Source: Caldovatus sediminis (lineage in GTDB: Bacteria; Pseudomonadota; Alphaproteobacteria; Acetobacterales; Acetobacteraceae). From it: a DNA stretch of 64,000 nt. Made by a program: the position numbers and the translations under genes. The stretch is taken from NCBI RefSeq assembly GCF_014644455.1, contig NZ_BMKS01000003.1, positions 275,930 to 339,929 of the forward strand, written 5' to 3'. Below the pieces are notes generated by a model. It was not told the origin of the DNA. It saw only the letters and a program-made list of their open reading frames with translations, and made no database searches. Below, piece after piece: positions 34,177 to 41,485 of the stretch. Each line of letters starts with the position of its first letter. Within the stretch, counting starts at the first letter, position 1.

Positions 34177-35049
34177 ATGGAAGGCTTCGCGCACCAGCTC
34201 GTCGCCGGCATCGCGACCGGGGGCATCTACGCCTCGGTCGCGCTGGCGCTCGTGATGATCTACCAGGCGACGCACCACGTGAACTTCGCGCAGGGGGAGA
34301 TGGCGACCTTCTCCACCTATCTCGCCTGGGCCGCGGTGCAGGGAGGCGCGCCGTGGTGGGCGGCGCTGCTCGGCACGGTCTTCGCCTCCTTCGCCGTCGG
34401 GGTCGCGATCGAGCGGGTGCTGCTGCGGCCGATGCGGAGCGCGCCCGTCCTCGCCGTGGTCTGCGCGTTCATCGGGCTGATGCTGATCTTCAACAGCATC
34501 ACCGGCGCCATCTTCGGCTACGCGGTCAGACCCTTCCCCAGCCCCTTCGAGACGAGCGCGCCGCTGCTCGGCGGCCTCGTCTCCGGCCACGCGCTCGGCT
34601 CGACAGCGGTGACGCTCGCCGTGCTGGCGCTGGTCTGGGCGTTCTTCCGCCACACCGGACTGGGGCTCGCGATGCGCGCGGCGGCCTACAATCCGGTCTC
34701 GGCGCGCCTGGTCGGCATCCGCGTCGGCTGGATGCTCGCGCTCGGCTGGGGGCTCGCGGCGGCGATCGGGGCGGTGGCGGGGGTGATGGTGGCACCGGTG
34801 GTGTTCCTCGAGCCCAACATGATGCTCGGCGTGCTGCTCTACGCCTTCGCCGGCGCGCTGCTCGGCGGCATAGACAACCCGGCGGGGGCGGTCGCGGGCG
34901 GCTTCCTCGTCGGGGTGGTCGAGAACCTCGCCGGCGCCTACCTGGTGGGCGCCGAGCTGAAGCTGACTCTGGCGCTTGCGATCATCGTCGGCGTGCTGCT
35001 GCTGCGCCCGTCCGGCCTGTTCGGCCGGGCGGTCGAGAGCCGCGTGTGA
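34177..35049 (+). CDS. livH: LIV-type ABC transporter permease LivH (second system)
   Basis: A 290-residue inner-membrane permease with about eight hydrophobic segments. Family features are GGIYASVALALVMIYQATHHVNFAQGEMA at the N-terminus, RAAAYNPVSARLVGI (cytoplasmic coupling loop) and LLGGIDNPAGAVAGGFLVGVVEN near the end. Stop at 35047-35049 overlaps the GTG start of livM. Separate LivH and LivM in this operon contrast with the fused permease of the operon at 10-15 kb, so the two systems are not recent duplicates of each other. Confidence 0.94.
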   Translation: MEGFAHQLVAGIATGGIYASVALALVMIYQATHHVNFAQGEMATFSTYLAWAAVQGGAPWWAALLGTVFASFAVGVAIERVLLRPMRSAPVLAVVCAFIGLMLIFNSITGAIFGYAVRPFPSPFETSAPLLGGLVSGHALGSTAVTLAVLALVWAFFRHTGLGLAMRAAAYNPVSARLVGIRVGWMLALGWGLAAAIGAVAGVMVAPVVFLEPNMMLGVLLYAFAGALLGGIDNPAGAVAGGFLVGVVENLAGAYLVGAELKLTLALAIIVGVLLLRPSGLFGRAVESRV

Positions 35050-36080
35050 GCGGACCGCCGATCGGCAGCGCCCGTGCGTCCGGCGCGGCCGGGCCGGACG
35101 CCCCGGCGGCATCCCGGCAGCGCCGCGCCATCGCGTTCGCGCTGCTGCTGGCCGGCGCGGCGGTGCTGATCGCGTCGGCCTTCCTGCTCAGCCCCTTCCG
35201 CCTGTTCCAGCTCACCCTCGCGGCCGGCTACGCGGTGGCGATCCTCGGGCTCAACCTGGTGACCGGCTACAACGGGCAGATCTCGCTCGGCCACGGCGCC
35301 TTCTACGCGGCCGGCGCCTATACGACGGCGATCCTGATGACGCATTTCGACTGGCCGTTCTGGGCGACGCTGCCGGTCGCGGGTCTGGCCAGCGGCGCAC
35401 TCGGCTACGCGGTCGGCTTCCCGGCGCTGCGCCTCGGCGGCTTCTACCTCGCGCTGACCACCTTCTCGCTCGCGGTCGCGGTGCCGCAGATCCTCAAGCA
35501 CCGGGCGATCGAGGACTGGACCGGCGGGGTGCAGGGCCTCTTCATCGCCAAGCCGGACCCGCCCGCCTTCCTGCCGATCGAGGCGGACCAGTGGCTCTAC
35601 CTGACGACGCTGGCCATCTCGGCGGCGCTGTTCCTCGCCGCCTGGAACCTGGTGCGCGGGCGGATCGGGCGGGCGATGAGGGCGATCCGCGACCATCCGG
35701 TCGCGGCCGAGGCGATGGGCATGGACCTCGCCGCGGTGAAGACGCGGACCTTCGCAGCGGGCGCGGCGCTGACCGGGCTCGCCGGCGCGCTCGGCGCAGT
35801 GGCGGTCGAGTTCGTCGCGCCGGACAGTTTCACGGTCATGCTGTCCATCACGCTGTTCGTCGGCATGGTCGTGGGCGGCGCAGCCTCGATCGGCGGTGCG
35901 GTGGTTGGCGGATTGTTCATCGTATTCGTCCCAAACCTCGCTGAGAGCATTTCCAAGGCGGCACCGGGCGCGATCTACGGGGTGCTGCTGATCCTGCTGC
36001 TGTTCGTGCTGCCCGGCGGCGCCGCGGGAATCGGGCGACTCGCCGTGGCGCGCCTGTGGCGGCGCGACGGCGGCCGGTGA
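35046..36080 (+). CDS. livM: LIV-type ABC transporter permease LivM (second system)
   Basis: A 344-residue permease. The start is GTG at 35046, overlapping the livH stop (GTGTGA), with a 30-residue cytoplasmic tail rich in Ala/Pro before the first helix. LivM signatures follow: NLVTGYNGQISLGHGAFYAAGAY (split over helices 2-3), GFYLALTTFSLAVAVPQ, the cytoplasmic loop RAIRDHPVAAEAMGMDLA, and ASIGGAVVGGLFIVFVPN. It completes the membrane pore with LivH. A strong hairpin follows the stop, before the receptor gene. Confidence 0.93.
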   Translation: MSGPPIGSARASGAAGPDAPAASRQRRAIAFALLLAGAAVLIASAFLLSPFRLFQLTLAAGYAVAILGLNLVTGYNGQISLGHGAFYAAGAYTTAILMTHFDWPFWATLPVAGLASGALGYAVGFPALRLGGFYLALTTFSLAVAVPQILKHRAIEDWTGGVQGLFIAKPDPPAFLPIEADQWLYLTTLAISAALFLAAWNLVRGRIGRAMRAIRDHPVAAEAMGMDLAAVKTRTFAAGAALTGLAGALGAVAVEFVAPDSFTVMLSITLFVGMVVGGAASIGGAVVGGLFIVFVPNLAESISKAAPGAIYGVLLILLLFVLPGGAAGIGRLAVARLWRRDGGR

Positions 36081-36087
36081 TATAAAT

Positions 36088-36116
36088 GCGGGGCCCGGCG
36101 ATCGCCGGGACCCCGC
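36088..36116 (+). terminator. Strong intercistronic hairpin before the LIV receptor gene
   Basis: GCGGGG (36088-36093) pairs with CCCCGC (36111-36116), and between them lies a perfect 16-base palindrome CCCGGCGATCGCCGGG (36094-36109). Together they form a 13-bp stem with one bulged A. There is no T-run. It sits 8 bases after the livM stop. Just before it, TATAAAT (36081-36087) resembles a -10 box. It may attenuate read-through, protect mRNA ends, or let the receptor be expressed at a different level. Confidence 0.5.
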
Positions 36117-36168
36117 TCGGCGGCGCTGGGGGACGCGCCGCTCCGCGAGGATGACGAGGATACGCCAG

Positions 36169-37389
36169 ATGCCGAACCGACGCAGCCTCATCGCCGCCGC
36201 CGCGGGCGTCGCGGCGGCGCCGCTCTCGCCCTGGCGGCGGGCCGAGGCGCGGTCCACGACGCCGGGCGTCACCGCAACCGAGATCAGGATCGGCAACACC
36301 AACGCATACAGCGGCCCGGCCTCCGCCTACGCGGTGATCTCGCGCTGCCACGCGGCGTTCTTCCGCATGGTGAACGAGCAGGGCGGGATCGGCGGCCGGC
36401 AGATCGTCTTCCTCTCCTACGACGACGGCTACAGCCCCCCACGTGCGGTCGAGCAGGTGCGCCGCCTGGTCGAGCAGGACGGCGTCGCCTTTCTGTTCAA
36501 CACCCTCGGCACGCCGTCGAACAGCGCGATCGTGCGCTACGTGAACCAGCGCCGCGTGCCGCACCTCTTCGTCGCCTCCGGCGCAGACAAATGGGGCGAC
36601 TACCGCCAGACGCCGTGGACCATCGGCTGGCAGCCCAGCTATCGGACCGAGGCACAGGTCTACGCCAAGCACATGCTGGACCGGAACCCCGACGCCAGGC
36701 TTGCGCTGCTCTACCAGAACGACGACTTCGGCAAGGACTACATCGCCGGCGTGCGCGACGTCCTCGGCGACCGCTTCGACCGCGTGGTGCGCGCGGCCTC
36801 GCACGAGGTGACGGACGCCACGGTCGACTCGCAGGTCATCAGCCTCCAGGCGAGCGGCGCGGACGCGCTGCTGACCGCGACGACGCCGAAGTTCGCGGCC
36901 CAGGCCATCCGCAAGGTGCACGACATCGGCTGGCGCCCGCTGCACTTCCTGACCAGCGTCTCGGTCTCGGTCGCCTCGGTGATGCAGCCGGCCGGGCCGG
37001 AGAAGGGGATCGGCATCATCACCGCGGCCTACAACAAGGACCCGACCGACCCGGCGTGGGACAACGACCCCGGCATGAACGAATGGCGCGCCTTCATGCG
37101 GCGCCACATGCCGGGCGCCGACACGACCGACATCAACTACGTCTACGCCTACGGCGTCGCCCTGACGCTGATGCAGGTGCTGCGCCAGTGCGGCACGGAT
37201 TTCTCGCGCCAGAACATCATGCGCCAGGCGACCGGCCTGCGCGACCTGGAGATCCCGACGCTGCTGCCGGGCATCCGGATCAACACGGCGCCGGACAACT
37301 ACCATCCGATCCGCCAGATGCAGCTCCAGCGCTGGGACGGCACGACCTGGCGCCGCTTCGGCGAGGTGATCGAGGGCACGCGCGTCTGA
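36169..37389 (+). CDS. LIV-type periplasmic receptor (Peripla_BP_6, second system)
   Basis: A 406-residue exported receptor and the last gene of the catabolic/LIV block. The start at 36169 is preferred because AGGA lies about 8 bases upstream, whereas the in-frame ATG at 36151 has GAGG touching it; the longer form adds six residues. Signal: MPNRRSLIAAAAGVAAAPLSPWRRAEA, with a Tat-like Arg pair. The fold is shown by ITEIRIGNTNAYSGPASAY-like (here ATEIRIGNTNAYSGPASAY), NEQGGIGGRQIVFLSYDDGYSP, LALLYQNDDFGKDYIAGV and TDINYVYAYGVALTLMQVL. Probable ligand delivery to LivHMGF upstream. Confidence 0.93.
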   Translation: MPNRRSLIAAAAGVAAAPLSPWRRAEARSTTPGVTATEIRIGNTNAYSGPASAYAVISRCHAAFFRMVNEQGGIGGRQIVFLSYDDGYSPPRAVEQVRRLVEQDGVAFLFNTLGTPSNSAIVRYVNQRRVPHLFVASGADKWGDYRQTPWTIGWQPSYRTEAQVYAKHMLDRNPDARLALLYQNDDFGKDYIAGVRDVLGDRFDRVVRAASHEVTDATVDSQVISLQASGADALLTATTPKFAAQAIRKVHDIGWRPLHFLTSVSVSVASVMQPAGPEKGIGIITAAYNKDPTDPAWDNDPGMNEWRAFMRRHMPGADTTDINYVYAYGVALTLMQVLRQCGTDFSRQNIMRQATGLRDLEIPTLLPGIRINTAPDNYHPIRQMQLQRWDGTTWRRFGEVIEGTRV

Positions 37390-37891
37390 CCGCGCCGATC
37401 CGCCGGCGGATCGGCCTTCGTGCGGGAGCCGGAACCGTCGGCGGGCGAAATCGCCCGATTTTCAGCCGGTGCCCTCGCGTCGGCGGGCTCCCCGGGCCGT
37501 TATCGCCGCCGCGGAGCAGGGTGGGCGCCGCGCCGGCAGGGCGCGGCCGCAACGCAGCCGGGTTCGCCGCGCGGTCGGGGCCGCGGCGTGCCTGGTGCCC
37601 CGCATCGGTGGCGTTCGGATGAGAGCGGCCGGGAGCATGGCCAACGACGTCGGACCAGGAGCATCCAGGGCACCCGCGCCAACCGCCGGCACCCCCGCGG
37701 GGCGCGCATGGGCCGGACCGCGGCAGGCCGGTTCCGCCACCCGCGATGCCCCGGGGCGGCCCATCGTCCCGGCCGCCGCCGTGGGGCCGCCGGCCTGCGC
37801 GCCCGCGGCTCCGCCCGGGCCGGGCGCCCCTCGTTGAGCGGCCCTCCCCGCGCCGCCCAGGCAACCGCAGCGCATATCGAGGAGGCTTCCC
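37390..37891. other. 502-base intergenic region with a palindrome near its left end
   Basis: No credible gene: the open frames here are Arg/Pro/Ala-rich by-products of the GC content and lack ribosome sites. The left end holds the palindrome listed separately. The right end holds AGGAGG at 37880-37885 for the SPW gene. The middle (37420-37860) shows nothing I can name. Confidence 0.5.
37394..37415. terminator. 22-base perfect palindrome after the LIV receptor gene
   Basis: A perfect self-complementary 22-base sequence (arms GCCGATCCGCC / GGCGGATCGGC, no loop) starts 5 bases after the receptor stop. As a transcript it would form a tight GC hairpin with a small loop, followed by CTTCG but no T-run. 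Terminator is the simplest reading; a dimeric protein site is possible. Confidence 0.42.
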
Positions 37892-38266
37892 ATGCGCTTC
37901 GTGACAACCCGCACCCATGGCGTCATCGACTACGTGATCGGCGTGGTGCTCATCCTCGCGCCCTGGCTGCTCGGCTTCGCCAACGGCGGTGCGGCGCAGT
38001 GGGTGACCGTCGCGCTCGGCGCGATCCTGATCGTCTACAGCCTCTTTACCAACTACGAGCTGGGGCTGATGCGGTCCATCCCGATGCCGACCCACCTCGT
38101 GCTCGACGCGGTCGGCGGCATCGTGCTGGTCATCTCGCCCTGGCTGTTCGGCTTCGCCCACATCGTCTGGCTGCCCCACGTCCTGATCGGCCTGCTGGAG
38201 ATCGTGATGAGCTTCGTGACGGAGCGCGTGCCGGGGGCGCGGGCGACCGCCGGCGGCCTGCCCTGA
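37892..38266 (+). CDS. SPW-repeat membrane protein
   Basis: A 124-residue small membrane protein with four hydrophobic segments arranged as two repeats. The first repeat holds GVVLILAPWLLGFAN (about 17-31), with the W of the SPW motif as APW. The second holds GGIVLVISPWLFGFAH (about 74-89), with a perfect SPW. An early HGVIDYVIG and a later THLVLDAVGG mark the repeat starts. AGGAGG lies 6 bases before the ATG. The SPW family is widespread, inner-membrane and functionally undefined. Stands alone and convergent with the dienelactone hydrolase gene. Confidence 0.87.
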   Translation: MRFVTTRTHGVIDYVIGVVLILAPWLLGFANGGAAQWVTVALGAILIVYSLFTNYELGLMRSIPMPTHLVLDAVGGIVLVISPWLFGFAHIVWLPHVLIGLLEIVMSFVTERVPGARATAGGLP

Positions 38267-38278
38267 TGCTCCCCGTGG

Positions 38279-38316
38279 CCGCCCGGCCCGGCGGGATTTC
38301 CGCCTGCGCCGGGCGG
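38279..38316. terminator. Candidate hairpin between SPW and dienelactone hydrolase genes
   Basis: Perfect 9-bp arms CCGCCCGGC (38279-38287) and GCCGGGCGG (38308-38316) with a 20-base loop that includes ATTTCC, located between two convergent genes. No T-run. Confidence 0.38.
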
Positions 38317-38438
38317 CTCGCCGCATCGGGCGCCCCGTGCGGGCGGCGGCCCCTCCCCGCCACGCGGGGCGTTGCCCGGCCGCCCGACGCGCCGCGCGCC
38401 GGCCCGACGCCGCCGCCTGAGCGGTCGGCCCGCGCGCC

Positions 38439-39191
38439 TCAGGCGCCGCGCTCGAGGCGGCGCCGGTAGAGGGCGATCAGCCGCTCCCAGTGCCGCTCCG
38501 CGGCCGGCTTGTCGTAGACGGCGCGCTCGGGGAAGGCGAAGCCGTGGTGGACGCCGGGATAGACCTCGATCTCGCCCCGCGCGCCGGAGCGCCCGAACAG
38601 GCCGCGCAGCGCCTCGACCATCGGCAGCGGGGCGAGCTCGTCGTGCTCGGCGCAGGCGATGTAGAGCTCGCCCCGGGTCCTGCCGAGCGAGAGATGCGGG
38701 CTCTCCTCGGCGTCGCTGACCAGCCAGGTGCCGTAGAACGAGGCCGCGGCCGCGATCCGGCCGGGATAGCGCGCCGCCGCGGCGAGGGCGTAGGGGCCGC
38801 TCATGCAGTAGCCGTGGCACCCCACCGGGCCGGGCCGCGCCCACTCCGGGCGCGCGTCGAGGAAGGCCAGCATCGCCCCCACGTCCTCCATCACCGGCGG
38901 AATCGTCATCCGGGTACGGATGGCGCGCATGCGCTCCCGCTCGGGATGGCCGTGCTCCAGCACGCCGGGCCCGAACTTCGTGTCGCGTCCGGCCCGGTAG
39001 TAGAGGTTCGGCAGGAGGACGCAGAAGCCGACGGTCGCGAGGCGGCGCGCCATGTCGCGCAGCTCCTCGCGGATGCCCGGCGCGTCCATCAGCATCAGCA
39101 CCGGCGGGTGCGGGCCGCCGCGCTCCGGCCGGCAGACGAAGGTCTCCATCGCGCCGTCCCGGGTCGCGATGTCCGGCGTGTCCTCGATCAT
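38439..39191 (-). CDS. Dienelactone hydrolase family protein
   Basis: A 250-residue cytosolic alpha/beta hydrolase of the DLH family. The catalytic Cys sits in GCHGYCMSGPYALA (about residues 121-134), the Asp in CAEHDELAP and the His in GVHHGFAF, the Cys-His-Asp order of DLH. Typical length 230-290. GGGAGGG lies about 7 bases before the ATG at 39191. DLH hydrolyses dienelactone in chlorocatechol degradation, but most paralogues have other or unknown ester/lactone substrates. Divergent from the Bug receptor gene (141 bases), so a shared regulatory region is possible. Confidence 0.89.
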   Translation of the reverse strand: MIEDTPDIATRDGAMETFVCRPERGGPHPPVLMLMDAPGIREELRDMARRLATVGFCVLLPNLYYRAGRDTKFGPGVLEHGHPERERMRAIRTRMTIPPVMEDVGAMLAFLDARPEWARPGPVGCHGYCMSGPYALAAAARYPGRIAAAASFYGTWLVSDAEESPHLSLGRTRGELYIACAEHDELAPLPMVEALRGLFGRSGARGEIEVYPGVHHGFAFPERAVYDKPAAERHWERLIALYRRRLERGA

Positions 39192-39332
39192 CGGCTCGCC
39201 CTCCCTGTGATGTCCGTCGGGTAGCAGGATGGCAGCGGATTGGATACGGGCGGCGCCCGCCCGACCGCCGGGCGGTTTGCCGCGGGCGGCTAGGGGCGCC
39301 ACACTGGGCCCACCCAAGGGAGGACAGGATCG

Positions 39333-40301
39333 ATGAACCGTCGTGGACTGCTGCGCTCCGGCCTCGCCCTCGCCGCCGCGCCCATCCCGGCCCGGGCGCA
39401 GGACTGGCCGAGCCGGCCGATCCGGCTGATCGTGCCCTTCCCGCCCGGCGGACCGAACGACATCATCGCCCGGCTCTACGGCCCGCAGCTCTCCGCGCTG
39501 CTCGGCCAGCCCGTCGTGGTCGAGAACCGCACCGGCGCGGGCGGCGTGGTCGGGACGGATGCGGCCGTGCGCGCGCAGCCGGACGGCCACACGCTGGCCG
39601 TCACCAACGGCGGCTCGCTCGTGATCAGCCCCTATGTCAGCAGCAACGTCCCCTACCGGGTGCCGGACGACTTCACCCTGATCAGCGTCGTCACCCGCGT
39701 GCCGGAGGCGCTGGTGGCGAATCCGAGGGTCGGCGTGCGGACGCTGCCCGAGCTGCTGGAGCTGGTGCGGCGCGAGCCCGGCAAGCTCAACATCGGCACG
39801 GCGGGCGCCGCCGGGCTGTCGCATCTCGCGGCCGAGCTGTTCAAGGTGCAGACCGGCGCCGACGTCGTGGTCGTGCCCTATCGCGGTGCCGCGCCCTCGG
39901 TGACCGACCTGATCGCCGGGCAGATCCAGCTCCTGTTCGCCGACCTGCCGGTGCTGATGCCGCACATCCGCGGCGGGACGCTCACCCCGCTCGCGATGGC
40001 GAGCGCGCGGCGCAGCCCCTCCCTGCCCGACCTGCCGACCACCGGCGAGTTCGGCTACCCGGAGCTGCTGGCCGAGAACTGGTACTGCCTGGTCGGCCCC
40101 GCCGGCCTGCCGCGGCCCGTCGTCGCCCGCCTCTCCGAGGCCGTGCGCAAGGCCGCCGAGACCCGCGAGGTGCGCGAGGGCCTCGCCTCCCAGGGCGCCG
40201 AGGCGACCTGGACCTCGCCGGAGGAGTTCGCCGCCTTCGTCCGCAGCGAGGCGCAGAAGTGGCGGACCATCGCGGAGCGCTCGGGGGTGCGCACCGACTG
40301 A
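39333..40301 (+). CDS. Orphan Bug/TctC-family receptor
   Basis: A 322-residue periplasmic receptor. Signal: MNRRGLLRSGLALAAAPIPARAQ. Bug signatures: WPSRPIRLIVPFPPGGPNDIIAR, LGQPVVVENRTGAGGVVGTDAAVRAQPDGHT (split), and VPYRGAAPSVTDLIAGQIQ. GGAGG stands 10 bases before the ATG. No tctA/tctB is next to it; such orphan receptors are common where the Bug family is expanded and may share a permease or act as sensors. The nearest TTT permease is about 17 kb away, at 21.1-23.1 kb. Confidence 0.92.
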   Translation: MNRRGLLRSGLALAAAPIPARAQDWPSRPIRLIVPFPPGGPNDIIARLYGPQLSALLGQPVVVENRTGAGGVVGTDAAVRAQPDGHTLAVTNGGSLVISPYVSSNVPYRVPDDFTLISVVTRVPEALVANPRVGVRTLPELLELVRREPGKLNIGTAGAAGLSHLAAELFKVQTGADVVVVPYRGAAPSVTDLIAGQIQLLFADLPVLMPHIRGGTLTPLAMASARRSPSLPDLPTTGEFGYPELLAENWYCLVGPAGLPRPVVARLSEAVRKAAETREVREGLASQGAEATWTSPEEFAAFVRSEAQKWRTIAERSGVRTD

Positions 40302-40358
40302 ACGGCGGACGGGCCCGCGCCGTCCGGGACCGCCGGCGACCGCCGGCCCCGGCCGGCC

Positions 40359-41480
40359 TCATCCCGCCGCGCCGATGGCCGAGCGGAACCGCGCCAGCGC
40401 GCAGGCGAACAGCGCCGAGCCGATCACCGCGAGCGCGACAAACTGCGGCCAGACCACCGACAGCCCCGCGCCGCGGTAGAGGATCGCCTGCGCCAGGATC
40501 ACGAAGTGGGTCGTCGGCGCGGCGAGCATCGCGAACTGCACCGCCTCCGGCATGCTCTCGCGGGGCGTCGAGCCGCCGGAGAGCATCTGCAGCGGGATCA
40601 TCACCAGGATCAGCAGCAGCCCGAACTGCGGCATCGAGCGCGCGACCGTGCCGAGGAAGATGCCCATCGAGGTGGTGGCGAACAGGTGGACGGTGGCGCC
40701 GGCGAGGAACAGCGCGACCGATCCCCCGATCGGCACCGCCAGCAGCCCCTGCACCACGAAGGTCAGCGAGAAGGCCGCGGCGAGCAGCACCACCAGTCCC
40801 ATCGCCCACACCTTGCCGGTCATGATCTCAAGGGGCGTGACCGGCATCACCAGCAGGTGCTCGATGGTGCCGTGCTCGCGCTCTCGGATCAGCGCCGCGC
40901 CGGTGAGCACGATCGAGAGCATGGTGACGTTGTTGATCACCTGGACGATGGCGCCGAACCAGGACTTGTTCAGCTCGGGATTGAAGCGTGCCCGCAGTAC
41001 GAGGTCCACGGGCGGCGTTTCGCGTGCGCGGTCACGCCGGACGAACGCCGCCACCTCGTCGGAGACGATGGCCTGGATGTGGCCGCTGCCGACGAACGCC
41101 TGGCTCATGCGGGTGGCGTCCACGTTGAGCTGGATCGCCGGGTTCCGCCCGGCCAGCACGTCCCGCTGGAACCCGGGGGGGATGTTCAGCGCGAAGGTGT
41201 CGAGCCCGGCGTCCATCCGCGCGTCCATCTCGGCCTGGCCGATCATCGCGGGCGGCAGGAAGTAGGGCGGGTAGAACGCGCCCGCGATGCGGGTCGAGAG
41301 CGGCGAGCGGTCCTCGTCCACGATCGCGATCGGCGCCCGGTTGAGCGTCTCCGGCAGGGCGGTGGAGGAGGCGTAGATCGCCAGGGTGAAGGCATAGGCG
41401 ATCAGCGCGAGCATGATCGGGTCGCGGGCGAGGCTGCGCAGCTCCTTGACGCCGAGATGGAAGACGTTGGCGGCGCGCAT
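40359..41480 (-). CDS. yhhJ: ABC-2 type permease, YhhJ-like
   Basis: A 373-residue inner-membrane permease of the ABC-2 exporter class. It has one N-terminal helix (about 21-40), a periplasmic domain of roughly 140 residues, then five C-terminal helices from about 180. The ABC-2 cytoplasmic segment REREHGTIEHLLVMPVTPLEIMTGK and QMLSGGSTPRESMPEAVQ are as in YhhJ. Its gene starts 5 bases after the end of rbbA in a yhiI-rbbA-yhhJ order, so it is most likely the separate half of an exporter whose other permease half is fused to RbbA. Confidence 0.88.
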   Translation of the reverse strand: MRAANVFHLGVKELRSLARDPIMLALIAYAFTLAIYASSTALPETLNRAPIAIVDEDRSPLSTRIAGAFYPPYFLPPAMIGQAEMDARMDAGLDTFALNIPPGFQRDVLAGRNPAIQLNVDATRMSQAFVGSGHIQAIVSDEVAAFVRRDRARETPPVDLVLRARFNPELNKSWFGAIVQVINNVTMLSIVLTGAALIREREHGTIEHLLVMPVTPLEIMTGKVWAMGLVVLLAAAFSLTFVVQGLLAVPIGGSVALFLAGATVHLFATTSMGIFLGTVARSMPQFGLLLILVMIPLQMLSGGSTPRESMPEAVQFAMLAAPTTHFVILAQAILYRGAGLSVVWPQFVALAVIGSALFACALARFRSAIGAAG

Positions 41481-41485
41481 CGCCC

